Shown here piece after piece: positions 1 through 10,129 of a stretch of DNA of 64,000 nt. Numbering within the stretch: position 1 is the stretch's first letter; each line of letters starts with the position of its first letter. The stretch lies in the NCBI GenBank assembly GCA_018398585.1, contig JAGTTD010000018.1, forward strand, positions 3,355,501-3,419,500, in the 5' to 3' direction. Both the position numbers and the translations under genes were made by a program. Source of the DNA: Simmondsia chinensis. Lineage: Eukaryota > Streptophyta > Magnoliopsida > Caryophyllales > Simmondsiaceae. Under the pieces are notes generated by a model, which made no database searches, was not told the origin of the DNA, and saw only the letters and a program-made list of their open reading frames with translations.

Positions 1-105
1 CTGGAAGTGGATGTACGCAGCCTTCTCCCTGCAGGGTACCTTGAAGGGAAGCTATTTTCGAGAACCCCCAACCTAAGGGGTGCAATACGAGAATTTTTCA
101 GGAGG
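1..105 (-). mobile_element. Au-like SINE fragment
   Basis: Read on the minus strand this matches the body shared by the other Au-like copies in the window: a GGCTGCGTACATC core preceded by a segment with CCTTCAAGGTACCCTG. The (TTG)n tail would lie to the left, outside the window, so the copy is cut by the window edge. It lies about 250 bp upstream of the VPS23-type gene. Confidence 0.55.
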
Positions 106-119
106 TCATCCATCTTAGT

Positions 120-349
120 ACTACTCTCACCCAAGCACGTTTAACTTTAAAATTTTAATAAAATTTAATATTTATGTGCTGGTATTTTCTTAGGTCACAT
201 ATTACTCTGTCAACAACAATTTTGATGCCAACTCTCATTAGTTTAACGTAAAAAAGACACGCTTTCTTTCTTCTTCGCTTAGAATCTTCCTTACCCTCCA
301 TTCCTCTCTCTCTCTCTCTCTCGCTCGCTTAATCATCGAGCCCTCGTTC
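120..349 (+). promoter_or_regulatory. Putative promoter and CT-rich 5' leader of the VPS23-type gene
   Basis: The interval between the SINE piece and the ATG is AT-rich (ATTTAATATTTATG near 165-178 is a possible TATA-like region). It ends in a CT microsatellite at about 301-322. Pyrimidine-rich leaders of this kind are common in plant 5' UTRs. No transcription start can be fixed from sequence alone. Confidence 0.35.
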
Positions 350-1615
350 ATGGCCCCGCCACCGCACCCGGTGGCACACGGCGGCGGAGGATCACCGCAA
401 ACCCTCCAATTCCTAAGCAACGTCCTCTCTCAGCGCGGTCCTCTCTCTCTCCCTTACTCCGAAGACGTCAAATGGCTCATCCGTCAACACCTCGTTTCTC
501 TCTCCGACGCTTTCCCTTCTCTTCATCCTCAAACTGCCGTCTTCACCCACAACGACGGCCGCTCCGTTAACCTCCTTCAAGCTGACGGCACCGTCCCCAT
601 GGTGTATAGCTCTGTTACTTATAACATCCCTGTTGTTATCTGGCTTGTTGAAGGGTACCCGCGTCACGCGCCTTGCGTTTACGTGAACCCCACGCGCGAT
701 ATGGTGATTAAGCGGCCTCATCCTCATGTGAACCCATCTGGGCTTGTTTCGATTTCTTATTTGGAGAATTGGGTTTTTCCTTCTTCGAATTTGGTTGATT
801 TGGTTAGTAATTTGAGTCACTATTTTGGTAGGGATCCGCCGCTGTACTCTCAGCGCCGGCTGCCCATGACAAATCCTAACCCTAACCCTAATCCCAATTC
901 GAGTGTTGTTTCGTCAAATTCGGTGAATTTAGGGTTTTCAGGATCGGGGGATTCGGGTTCGAGCAGTCGTATGTCGATGCCTCCTAGGGTTTTTCCGCCG
1001 AGCCCTTATGCGGGTAGTGGTCGGATTATGCCCCCATCGCCTCAGAGGCTGGGAACGGATGATCCTAACGAGGTTTTCAAGAGGAATGCGATTAATAAGC
1101 TTGTGGAGGTGGTTCATGGGGATATTGTAGGGTTGAGGAAGACTAGGGAGGCCGAGATGGATGGGTTGTTTAATGCTCAGGCTGCATTGAGGCACCGAGA
1201 GGGTGAGATTGGTAAAGGATTGAAGGAGATGCAAGACGAAAAGGAGGCGTTAGAGCAACAATTGCAGATGGTTTTGATGAACGCGGATGTGTTGGAAGCG
1301 TGGTTGAGGGAGAATGAGGGGAAGTTGGTGAAGTTAGGGAGTGTTGATGTCGACGAGGCATTTGAGCCCTGTGACGCGTTATCAAAGCAAATGATGGATT
1401 GTATCGCCTCGGATTTGGCTATTGAGGACGTTATTTACTCGTTGGATAAGGCTGTCCAAGAGGGTGTGATTCCTTTCGATCAGTACTTGAGGAATGTACG
1501 GTTGTTGTCAAGGGAGCAGTTCTTTCACCGGGCGACTGCATCCAAAGTCCGGGGTGCTCAGATGCAGGCTCAAGTTGCCAGCATGGCGGCTAGAGCATCG
1601 TCGTATGTCATGTGA
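350..1615 (+). CDS. ELC: ESCRT-I subunit VPS23/TSG101-like (ELC type)
   Basis: A single uninterrupted 421-residue frame. Residues ~35-165 form a UEV domain, the catalytically dead E2-like fold that binds ubiquitin; recognisable pieces are [18 protein letters not shown] and the [18 protein letters not shown] stretch. Residues ~170-240 are a Pro/Ser/Asn-rich linker. Residues ~245-325 are charged and heptad-like (coiled coil), and residues ~340-405 are the C-terminal steadiness box ([26 protein letters not shown]). In the family this protein sits in ESCRT-I with VPS28 and VPS37 and sorts ubiquitinated membrane cargo into multivesicular bodies. Length is close to Arabidopsis ELC, which I recall as also intronless. 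The first ATG after the CT-rich leader is used. The linker contains an Asn-Pro repeat encoded by telomere-like CCCTAA units (875-891). It looks intact and is the clearest host gene here. Confidence 0.95.
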   Translation: MAPPPHPVAHGGGGSPQTLQFLSNVLSQRGPLSLPYSEDVKWLIRQHLVSLSDAFPSLHPQTAVFTHNDGRSVNLLQADGTVPMVYSSVTYNIPVVIWLVEGYPRHAPCVYVNPTRDMVIKRPHPHVNPSGLVSISYLENWVFPSSNLVDLVSNLSHYFGRDPPLYSQRRLPMTNPNPNPNPNSSVVSSNSVNLGFSGSGDSGSSSRMSMPPRVFPPSPYAGSGRIMPPSPQRLGTDDPNEVFKRNAINKLVEVVHGDIVGLRKTREAEMDGLFNAQAALRHREGEIGKGLKEMQDEKEALEQQLQMVLMNADVLEAWLRENEGKLVKLGSVDVDEAFEPCDALSKQMMDCIASDLAIEDVIYSLDKAVQEGVIPFDQYLRNVRLLSREQFFHRATASKVRGAQMQAQVASMAARASSYVM

Positions 1616-2084
1616 CGCGATTAACCTGTCATCCAGGTTAGATTTCTCTGATATGTTCTTGTGTTCTATTACAATATGAAATACAGTTCTGATGACATTG
1701 TGGTTGGTCGAATTGACAATTGCTTATAAACTGTCTTGGTGGTTTGATTTTGTACTGAAATTTGTATCAAGTTATCACTATTGTATATGGATAGAAGAGA
1801 TTTTGGGATACTGTCTGAATACATGCGATAAAATTTGAATAATATTTTGATATAACATGTAGTATATGATATGGTCCCGGCTTTTGCGCGAATGGATTTA
1901 ATTGATTGTTTTTTAATTGATGGTGTGGGAAGACCCCTTGTTATGGTTTCCAGCGCTGCTTTATTTGATTCTGGTTGAAGATTTGACAACCTCGTTCATG
2001 AACTTGAGAGCAGGACATTGCACCCTAGTTACTATGGCCCGACCAATAGGAATAGTTGAGTGCCATTCACTTGGTCTTTGGATC
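1616..2084. other. 3' flank of the VPS23-type gene, no gene seen
   Basis: AT-rich sequence after the TGA stop, probably including the 3' UTR. No coding frame of substance, RNA gene or recognisable repeat was seen. Confidence 0.5.
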
Positions 2085-2640
2085 CTATCTTATCCTTTTA
2101 CATGTAGGGAACTTTTGAGCTCGGCTCGATCTCTGCTTATAGCTTGCCAAGCTTGGGTACTTAAAACTTGAGTTTGGCTTGTCATAGGCTTGGGCTGTTT
2201 TGTCTTGGTTGAGCTCGAACTCTGCGAGCTTTGAGATAAACGCACCTTATTTAGGCTCATTTAATTACAATATAGGCTCGTTTAGGCTCACATTTGGCTC
2301 ATTTATGCTTGAACTTGGCTCTACCATGCTTTATGCTGCTGACAAGATTCTTAGGTTGGGGTCCTTGGAAACAGCCTCCTTTCAGGGTAGCTCCCAGCAA
2401 GTGGACGGCTGCGTACATCTACCCCCAGACCCTGCTTATGCGGGAGCCCATTGAGGCACTGGGATTGTTGTTGTTGTAGGCTTGAACTTGGCTCTGTTAG
2501 GCATATATAAGATAATAACTTGTATTAAAGTAGGCTCATTTAGGCTCACGAGCCTACAAGCTTGAGCTTCATTGGGCTTGAGCTTGATAGCTCATGCTGA
2601 AATTGAGCTAAGCCTTCTGAGCTTTATGAAACTAAATAAC
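2085..2640. mobile_element. Relic rich in GAGCTC/AGGCTC motifs (hAT-MITE-like)
   Basis: The stretch is built from degenerate copies of GAGCTCG, TTAGGCTC and GGCTTGAGCTTG in both orientations, the same composition as 48046-48470. Such motif-dense, non-coding segments are typical of non-autonomous DNA transposons with many subterminal repeats. Clean terminal inverted repeats were not found. An Au-like SINE sits inside it. Confidence 0.4.
2323..2479 (+). mobile_element. Au-like SINE, plus strand
   Basis: The 3' half is diagnostic: GGCTGCGTACATCTACCCC, then CAGACCCTGCTTATGCGGGA, a GGCACTGGG segment and a (TTG)4 tail at about 2466-2477. This order matches Au-family SINEs, which end in short TTG repeats. 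A 16-bp direct repeat at 2307-2322 and 2480-2495 could be the target duplication, but the host sequence is itself repetitive, so that is less certain. Confidence 0.75.
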
Positions 2641-3555
2641 CTAGAATATGGAAAATTGCTAAAATATTCAAATCTCAAATGTGGAAACTTGTTAAAATAT
2701 TCAAAATTTCAAAATAAGTAAATTTCCTAGAATATGAAAATTTTCTAAAATATTCAAAATATCAATATATGAAAACTTTCTAAATAAAATAAATCCTAAA
2801 AGGTAAATTAGTATCTAGAAAATATAAAAGTTACAAATATATTTCCTTCTCATCCAAATATTTCCATGAATCTCATATTTTACGTTATCCTCGTATTGCA
2901 CGAAGTTGTTAGAGAAATGAATGTAATTATACACAAATGCATTAAATTCCATTTGTTTCTTGTAACGTATTTTACTAACTATGGTATGGTTTAGTTGTGG
3001 GTAAGATGGCTCAGACCCCTTGGTGCCCAGTGTCAAGTTCGCTTTAGTTAGTGTAATTGCTAAATTGATGACATGGGATAGAACTTTCTATGCCTTTGCA
3101 TCAAAAGTTCTCACTGAGTTCCGGCATCATATGTATAGCCAGACTTGAGGCATGGTTCATGGTCTTTGCATTATAGAATTTGTTCCATCGAATCTATGCC
3201 ATGATACCTTCTGTTTCTTATATCATGAAGACCATTTATCTACTACAGGAGTTTTTGCCTAATTTTTGCACGTGAGATATTGTTATTTCTCTGTTCCTGT
3301 TTTTCTTTACCAAATAAAGAATGTTTCGTAATGGATTTTGAGGTTACCGTTCAAGTTACTTTTGTAATAGCTTCAATCGAGTTCAAAAACCACTGCGAAG
3401 ATTGAGGCCTTAGGACTTGCAGTCACAGCTTCAAATCTCTGCATCCCAAACTCTGCTTACCTATAACTAAAATTAACTGCATTAGCATCCTCCATAATGC
3501 ATTTGTATTAAACCTTGTCACTAAAAATATAATGTTTTGATATCTAAAAGTTATA
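2641..3555. other. AT-rich intergenic stretch
   Basis: From 2640 to 2810 there are several diverged copies of an AAATATTCAAAA / CCTAGAATATG motif. The rest is unique-looking AT-rich sequence. No gene is supported. Confidence 0.4.
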
Positions 3556-4223
3556 AAAGGCGTCTGAAAGTTGGGCTCTTTTTGGTAGAGGGGAAGTCCT
3601 CTTCCTTTGGGGAACATTTTTCTTTGGAAAAGATTTTCCACGGAAAATAAAAATGTACTCGGGGTTTTCTGTTGTTTATTTCAGGGACAATACAACAACA
3701 ACAACAACAAACCTAAGGCCTCAAGGGCTCCCGCTAATGCAAGATTTTTTTCTTTTTTTTTTTGAAGAGGGGAGAAGGAAGGAGGGGGGCGGCGGGGGAT
3801 ACCCTAGAGAGAGGCTGTAGCCGAGGACCCCTAAGCATAAAAGCGTTTGTTTCAAGGACAATATACTCTGAAATTGTGATGTTTCCTTATTTCTTTTGAA
3901 AGAGAGTACCTTTCACAACCATCCCACACCTTTTTACAGGACAATGCAAGTAGCAATACTTCATTCTTGTCAATTAATAGAAAAATTTAACTGCTTGAAT
4001 TAATATATAATCTTCATATGATTGTTCAGAATGATAAAAAATACTTTTAATGAAATACTGACAAAATAACATTTGGGCTTTGTTTCGTCGTGGAGAAGTT
4101 ATCTTTCCTCAGAATATATTTTGTGCGGGAAAGTATTTTCAAAGGAAAGGTAAACTCTAGAAATAGTTTCCCTTTGTTTGCTTTGAAGAAAATCTTACTT
4201 TAGAAATGGTTTCGCCTTGTTTG
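3556..4223. mobile_element. Degenerate MITE copy related to the element at 31198-31959
   Basis: Segments such as TTTTCTTTGGAAAAGATTTTCC, followed by a GTTTATTTCAGGGA block and by AGTAGCAATACTTCATT, match the order seen in 31198-31440. The copy is interrupted by an Au-like SINE and ends before the hAT MITE at 4232. Termini are not clear. Confidence 0.45.
3693..3844 (-). mobile_element. Au-like SINE, minus strand
   Basis: It begins on the plus strand with (AAC)n, the reverse of a TTG tail, then CCTCAAGGGCTCCCGC and a GAGAGGCTGTAGCCGAGGACC block, the Au body read backwards. It is flanked by a 19-bp direct repeat at 3674-3692 and 3845-3863 with two mismatches, as expected for target duplication by LINE machinery. 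The centre is expanded with purine-rich sequence. Confidence 0.7.
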
Positions 4224-4231
4224 CTTTGAAG

Positions 4232-4744
4232 CAATGTATAAAAAGGCGCAAGACGCACTGAGGCGATAGGGGGTCCTAGTGCCTAGGCTCAAGGCGAAGG
4301 TGCGCGCCTTAGCGAAGTGAGGCGTACAGTTCTGTAATATGTATTCATATTCTATATTTATAAAATATTTCATGAACATAAGTTATAAAATTAATTAATT
4401 ATGTAATATAATAACTCTAATTAAAAATCTATAGAGTGTTAAAGAAAAATACCGCTAAAAGATATTGATATTCATCAAACGCGATGTATTATATGTATCA
4501 ACTTAAGCTTTTTTACAAAAATTGTAAATATATCAACATAAGTTTTTTTCAAAAATTAGGTAACATAACAAAAACACACATAATATAATAATATGTTAAA
4601 TTTAAGGCAAAAAATACCCGAATAAACGTGCCTTAGCGCTTCACGCACCTTGGCGCGCCTCACTGAAGTTGCCTCGCCGTGAGGCTTGTGAGGCGAGGGA
4701 GCTGCGCCTCGCCTCAGCGCTTAGGCGCACCTTTTTATACACTG
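4232..4744. mobile_element. hAT-type MITE with 8-bp target duplication
   Basis: The 513-bp non-coding element starts CAATGTATAAAAAGGCGC and ends with the complement of CAGTGTATAAAAAGGTGC, so it has terminal inverted repeats. It is bracketed by the identical octamer CTTTGAAG at 4224-4231 and 4745-4752. Eight-bp duplications and CA...TG termini are hAT features. GC-rich GGCGC/GCGCC subterminal motifs lie at both ends around an AT-rich middle. Confidence 0.85.
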
Positions 4745-4752
4745 CTTTGAAG

Positions 4753-5929
4753 AAAATCTTACTCCCTAATTAGTCTTCGATATAGGAGTGTTTGCTTATA
4801 GGCCATGTCCTTAGCTCTTGATATGGAGCTTTAGTCTGATTCAGTCCCAATTTAGAGTAATGAACATCTTGAGCATTGATAAATGTCAATATGGTATAAA
4901 ATCTAGACTACCCCAACTGAATTGGTATTTTCCAACTTGCTTTTCAATCTTCAGTTTGGTCTGGTCTAGATTTTGACCAATAAGCACCTCTACTACTTCA
5001 AGACGGCGACTTCTAAGTTGGATCAGGAAGTTGGAATTTCGCTAAGCGGAAATTGGAATTGTCTTGCACTTTGTACCAATTGTGACTATTGTTATGGGGT
5101 GGAGAACTTGAGGTTTAGGAGTAGGTGCAACGGTGATTACCCTACCCTTGATAGCATCCTTGGGCCGAACCTTATCACCCACTTTCCGAATTTAATTCTT
5201 AAGAAAATATGAGAACTAAATTGACAACATGGATTAGTATCTCTATCTCCTGTAGTTAAAATTGTCCTAAATGCTGACTTATGATGAGCTTTTTCTGTTA
5301 CTCGTGATGAAATATAACAATGTGTTTCCAGTACTAATTTAAATGCCTGGTTGTTAGAGTTGAGCAGTAGGTTTCGATTTGGTCAGCTGTCTCCTCGCAG
5401 GAAAGGGACTGGAAACCAATATTATTGATGAAAATCCTGAAGATAGAATGTGCCCCTTCTTTTATCCTAAGTAGAAACTAATATCTAGCAGAGTTCTGAA
5501 ACTAACGGAAACGAATGCTCAGCATCAAAGGGCCAAAAGTGACAGGCACAGCCCACAAGTAATAAACAAGAAAAACATAAGTAGTTGCTTGGAGCCCTGT
5601 TAATAAGCGGATCTAAGGCAAGTAGCCATTGGGCTTGTAGACTAAGATGTTTATAAATGATGAATCTAGGGCAAGTAGCCATAGGGCGGTAGACTCATGA
5701 TGTGTAGGCCTAAATGCAAGTGAGGCAAGGGCGTGTAAGCAAGAGACGAGTAGATTAGGGTGGATAACCCTAGGGCATGTTAAGCCAAGGGTGAAGAAGC
5801 TAATGGCCAATAGATTGAAGACAAACATGTATACCTTGGGCAAGTGAGCTGGTGATGAACACTTAGAACCAACCAGAGATCATATTGAAACGGGAAACCA
5901 GACTAGTGAGATAAGGAAAGGAGGGAAAG
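4753..5929. other. Intergenic stretch with weak degenerate repeats
   Basis: No gene is supported. From about 5615 to 5850 there are loosely repeated phrases (GGCAAGTAGCCATTGGG, GGGCAAGTAGCCATAGGG, AAGCCAAGGGTGAAG) spaced roughly 50-60 bp, suggesting a decayed tandem repeat. Confidence 0.35.
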
Positions 5930-5940
5930 AGGAGGTCCAA

Positions 5941-6135
5941 CAACAACATTCTCAGTGCCACAAGGGCTCCTGCTTGCGCGGGGCGTGGGGGGTAGGATGT
6001 ACGCAGCCTTACCCCATTAGGGTGAAGCCCTGACGAGAGACTGTTTCCAAAGACTCCCGGCCTAATAGTTGAAAGGTTGTAAAGACCTGTAAAAAGAGCA
6101 TGACGAACATGAAAGGGGTACGTTGGGAGCATGTA
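5941..6135 (-). mobile_element. Au-like SINE, minus strand, near full length
   Basis: Starts with (CAA)n on the plus strand, then GTGCCACAAGGGCTCCTGC and GGATGTACGCAGCCTTACC, the Au body reversed. The 11-bp repeat AGGAGGTCCAA at 5930-5940 and 6136-6146 brackets the copy exactly. At 195 bp it is about the length expected for Au SINEs and is the best-delimited copy here. Confidence 0.85.
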
Positions 6136-6149
6136 AGGAGGTCCAATAT

Positions 6150-6896
6150 ATCCAAATTAATAAAGAAGGCAGTCTGTTCATCCCAGAGAGGGATTTGAGT
6201 ATGATTATCTTTTCTGCATACTTGTCCTAAGGAGCTGCAAATTATAAATAAAGAGGATCTTTCCTGAAGACGGGGGACGGAGAAACAAGGAAAAAAGGGC
6301 TCTAAAGAAGAGATAAAAAGAGACAATGGATCTGCAATACTAAAGCTTGAGTCTAACTTGTCCTGTCCTAAGAATCCATTGAACACATGCCCTTTTTCAA
6401 AATCAACCATATTATCGGTTATCATATGTCAACACTTATAATTGTAGAAGTAACAACCTATATAGACATTAAAAATACATGTGTATATGTATAATATAAA
6501 TGACCTACATATTAGTTGGTTTTATGTTGATCAAAAAAGTTATTAGTTGGTGGTAACGATATAAATTAAAATTATTTGAGGTGGGATGAAGTGTAGGTTT
6601 TATTGCTTGGCATTAGTGGTAGGAGATGCTTGGTCTCCTTTGCATGTCTTGATCTGAGGCCTTTTGTTTGCCCCAATGTTTATCCCTTGTACTAAAAATT
6701 TGGGTTAATGTAAAGTGTTTAGTGTGTAGTTTTATCCGTTCTTTTTGTTTCAACATCCTAATGATTGTAGGTGTATTTTTAAAATAAGTAAAACGATAGT
6801 TTTGGTGTCTTTTGGTGAAGAGATATGTCTCTTCATGTGAACAGATGTATCTTTTCTAAGAGATACTTGAAAAATTATAAATACTCCTTTCATTCT

Positions 6897-6939
<43 letters not shown>

Positions 6940-7464
6940 TATACACAGAACACAGTCATATATATATCCAACAACATACATTAGTCTCTTGTTCTTCTAT
7001 CTTAGAAATTCATCCTCTTTACATTCATTTTCACTGTGTGTTTTGATTTTATTGTATCTTCGAGACTATTTCGATGAGGACGAAATAAGTGTTAAGAAAA
7101 GTGGTTTGTTACACACCTTAACGTCATGATTATGGTTAGCTTCTTTGTTCAATTTCCCTAACAGTGATACGTATGGGGTAATTAATAGCCATCATCACTT
7201 CTTCTTTCTAATTTGCCTCAAATGACATTGACAATGATCCTCAATTATTCTAATTACCTCCTCCATTGGATTGGGTGCCGATCTCTCATGGTACGACCTA
7301 AGACCCAATTGAGTGCCCAACTCTCGTGTTACGTAGGCTTCGATTAAGTAAACCGAGGTGGTTGTCATTTCAAAAATGGATCGAATCATGGTTTGTTGTC
7401 GCTTTAAAATTGCTAGAATCATGGAGGCAGAGTGCTGTGCACTTATGTTATAAAGGATGATATT
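6150..7464. other. Non-coding stretch
   Basis: Apart from the AT microsatellite no repeat or gene was recognised. Short frames here have no protein-family features. Confidence 0.4.
6899..6946. repeat. (AT)n microsatellite
   Basis: About 35 bp of uninterrupted AT dinucleotide followed by an imperfect ATACATATATATAC tail. It lies in non-coding AT-rich DNA. Confidence 0.9.
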
Positions 7465-8440
7465 CATAGAGATTTTTCGAATTATTGGTCAAAATTAAAA
7501 TAACCCCCAAACTTTCAATTTCATCGAAAACACTTTTAATTTATTGGTCAAAATTAATGGGACTCCTCTAACTTTCAATTTCATTAAAGATACCTCCGAA
7601 CTTTGATCAAAATCAAATTGATCCTCCCAACTTGAAATTTCATCAAAGACAACCCTTGAACTCTAAGCTAAAATTAATTTGATTTCTCAACTTTAAAAAT
7701 TATATCAAAGACATATGAAGAAATTAAAAAAAATTAAATAATTTTGGTTATGATATCCTTGATTTGATAATGTAATTTTCTAGTGTACCAAGGTTTCAAA
7801 ATATTTTTACAGTAATTTGAACTTTGCTAACTTTTTTTCATATAAAGGTAAAAATTTCACTTATATTTAAAATAATTTTAAAATGAACATATAATTTTAT
7901 TTTTGATTTTTAAAATTATTTATTGGTAGTTTTAGGGTGTTATTTTTTTTTTATATTTATAATTTTTTCATTATAAATGATATTTAAATCTTGTTTTATG
8001 TATTTTTTTTTATTTTACTTGTCAAATCAATATAATTTAATAGAATTCTAATTTGAGTTATAAGAAAAATACTTGAAAAGAAGTAAGAAAGTTTAGAGTA
8101 CTTCAAAAATATTATAAAAAATCTTAAGGTACATATAAAATATATTATCAAACATCAAGGTACCTAAACCAACTTTTTTTCTAATTTTTTTTCATAGTTT
8201 TGGATGTCTTTTGATAAAATTTGAAGTTAAATTGATCTTAATAGTTGGAGGGGCGTCATTAATATAATTTAAAAGTTGAGAGGGTTACATTGTTTTTAAC
8301 CAATAGTTTGGGGGTGTGTTTGATGAAATTAGAAGTTAAAGGGGTCACACTGATGTTGACTAATAGTTGGGGTGTCTTTGATGAAATTAAAAGTTTAAAG
8401 TGTCACTTTGATTTGGAACAATAGTTAAAGGGGTCTTCAT
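7465..8440. mobile_element. Foldback element with inverted arrays of ~60-bp units
   Basis: The left arm (about 7480-7710) holds four diverged units of ~62 bp, each with ATTGGTCAAAATTAA, then CTCCCAACTT and TTCATCAAAGAC-like blocks. The right arm (about 8198-8438) holds about four similar units in reverse complement (TTTGATGAAATTAAAAGTT, then a GGGGTCAC block and a TTGACTAATAGTTGGGG block). The ~490-bp middle is AT-rich and non-coding. Inverted arrays around a loop fit a foldback or Mutator-like non-autonomous element. I could not define a target duplication. Confidence 0.6.
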
Positions 8441-9009
8441 GTATATTAATTATTTTAAACAGTTTCTTAGGCAAGGAAAAAAGAAAACTGAGGACAGTAA
8501 GTTATCTATCTTATACATTATTACAACTTCTCTCAAAACCCTCCAAACTTCAATTCCTAGCGTTATAGGCAATGACTTCCTTATTAATAAGTTCACCCTT
8601 GCATTTAAGTTGGAGACTTGCATTTTTTTGAATTAACAAACTTTAGGCTAATTTAGCATGAGGTTTTCGTAAAAAATATTTTAAGAATTGAAAGAAGAAT
8701 AAGAAGTTAGTACTTAAAAGTTGGAGACATGTAGACGTAACATTTCATTTTTTTTTTTAAATTGTAAACACCCTTCGTGCATCGTACGGGATAACACTAG
8801 TAACTCATTATTTTCAATACTCTTCTTCGTAATCTTTTTATATGGGAATATTAGTTTTTTCTGAAGCTTGTTGGACAATTGACTCTCAGCTACAATGAGT
8901 GTGAGGGTTGCCATACGTAACCTAAATAAAAATAGAGTATCAGTTTTGGTATTAATTAAATGGTCATAGTAATCTAAGAGAGTTTTTTTTTATCAACAAC
9001 CTAAGAGAG
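8441..9009. other. AT-rich stretch before LINE-A
   Basis: No gene, RNA gene or recognisable repeat was found. Confidence 0.4.
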
Positions 9010-9029
9010 TTGAATTATGTTCTTTTTTT

Positions 9030-9960
9030 GATTGAGGGGATGTTGACTTCGTCGCTACATTCGTCTACGGCTTTAACAAGCCGGGGCCGCGTTGGGAGCT
9101 TTGGAAGTATATTCAAGGAGCCAGTATGGGTCTTCAAGAGGAGCCTTGTATACTCCTGGGGGACTTTAACGCTATCCTCAGTCCCAGTGATAGGCGGGAT
9201 GGCCAGGACACTTGGCCTGGTCACATGGATGACTTTTAGGACAGTGTCTATGAGTTGGAGCTCAAAGTTCTGCCATATACTGGGCTGTGTTACACATGGT
9301 CCAACAAGTCGGATGGAGGCGCTCTTATTCCGAAGCGTCTTGACTGGTGCTTGGTGAGCAAGGGATGTCTGCGTTCTTTCTCGACCTCATCTGTCGAATA
9401 CGTCCCGGGGAACTATGTTCTGACCATTGTCCATTTGTAGTTAGAGGAGTTAGAGAGCGCTGCACACTGTGACTCCCTTTCAAGTTCTTTAACTTCTGGG
9501 CTAATCATGAGGAGTTCATTCCTATGATGCGGAGGATTTGGGAGACTAGCTTTGATGGCACACCTACGTATTAGCTCACTCAGAAGCTAAAGTGGCTGAA
9601 GAGTGAGCTAAAGGCCCTTAATGCTAGGTATTGTAGTCACATCTTGGCCACATGCCTGGATTCTAGGTCAGAGGGCTTTAGATTGATGATCCTGAGAGCA
9701 TGGCCCTTCGAGCAGAGGAGCGTCCCTTATCTCGGGAGTATTCGGACTATGTCAGAATGAGGGGGCATTCTACCTTCAGAAGTCTCGCGTCCAGTGGCTT
9801 TCCTTAGGGGATCAGGGTTCCCTGTTCTTCCATAAATCTCTCGCCCATCGGCAGGCTAGGAATCGAATTTCTTCTATTGTTCGTCCTAATGGCAGGAGGA
9901 CTTATGACGAGGAGGAGATTCGGAGGCTGAGGTCTCTTTCTTTCGGGAGCTGTTGACGAA
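9030..9960 (+). pseudogene. LINE-A endonuclease domain (EEP family), frameshifted
   Basis: Across two frames one can read FNKPGPRWELWKYI, ILLGDFNAILSPSDRRDGQ (near 9154-9200) and, in the next segment, LELKVLPYTGLCYTWSNKS and IPKRLDWCLVS. GDFN with its following acidic and basic residues, and the YTWSN...RLD series, are hallmarks of the APE-like endonuclease that nicks target DNA for LINE insertion. The N-terminal part is missing. The segment after 9430 reads like the endonuclease-RT linker. Not functional because of stops and frameshifts. Confidence 0.8.
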
Positions 9961-10129
9961 GCCGTGTGGGCCGCTTCGCGAGGATATTTCGGGGCTGTTT
10001 TAGACTTGTCTTTCTGAGGATCAGGCTAGGGCGTTGACTGTTCTGGTTTCTGATGCCGAGGTCAGAGATGCTCTTTTCTCTACTAGTGATGACAAGGCGC
10101 CGGCCTTGATGGCTATACCTCCCTTTTCT

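Noticed and set aside
6750..7046. Tyr/Ile-rich frames on both strands
   Set aside because: They are translations of the (AT)n microsatellite.
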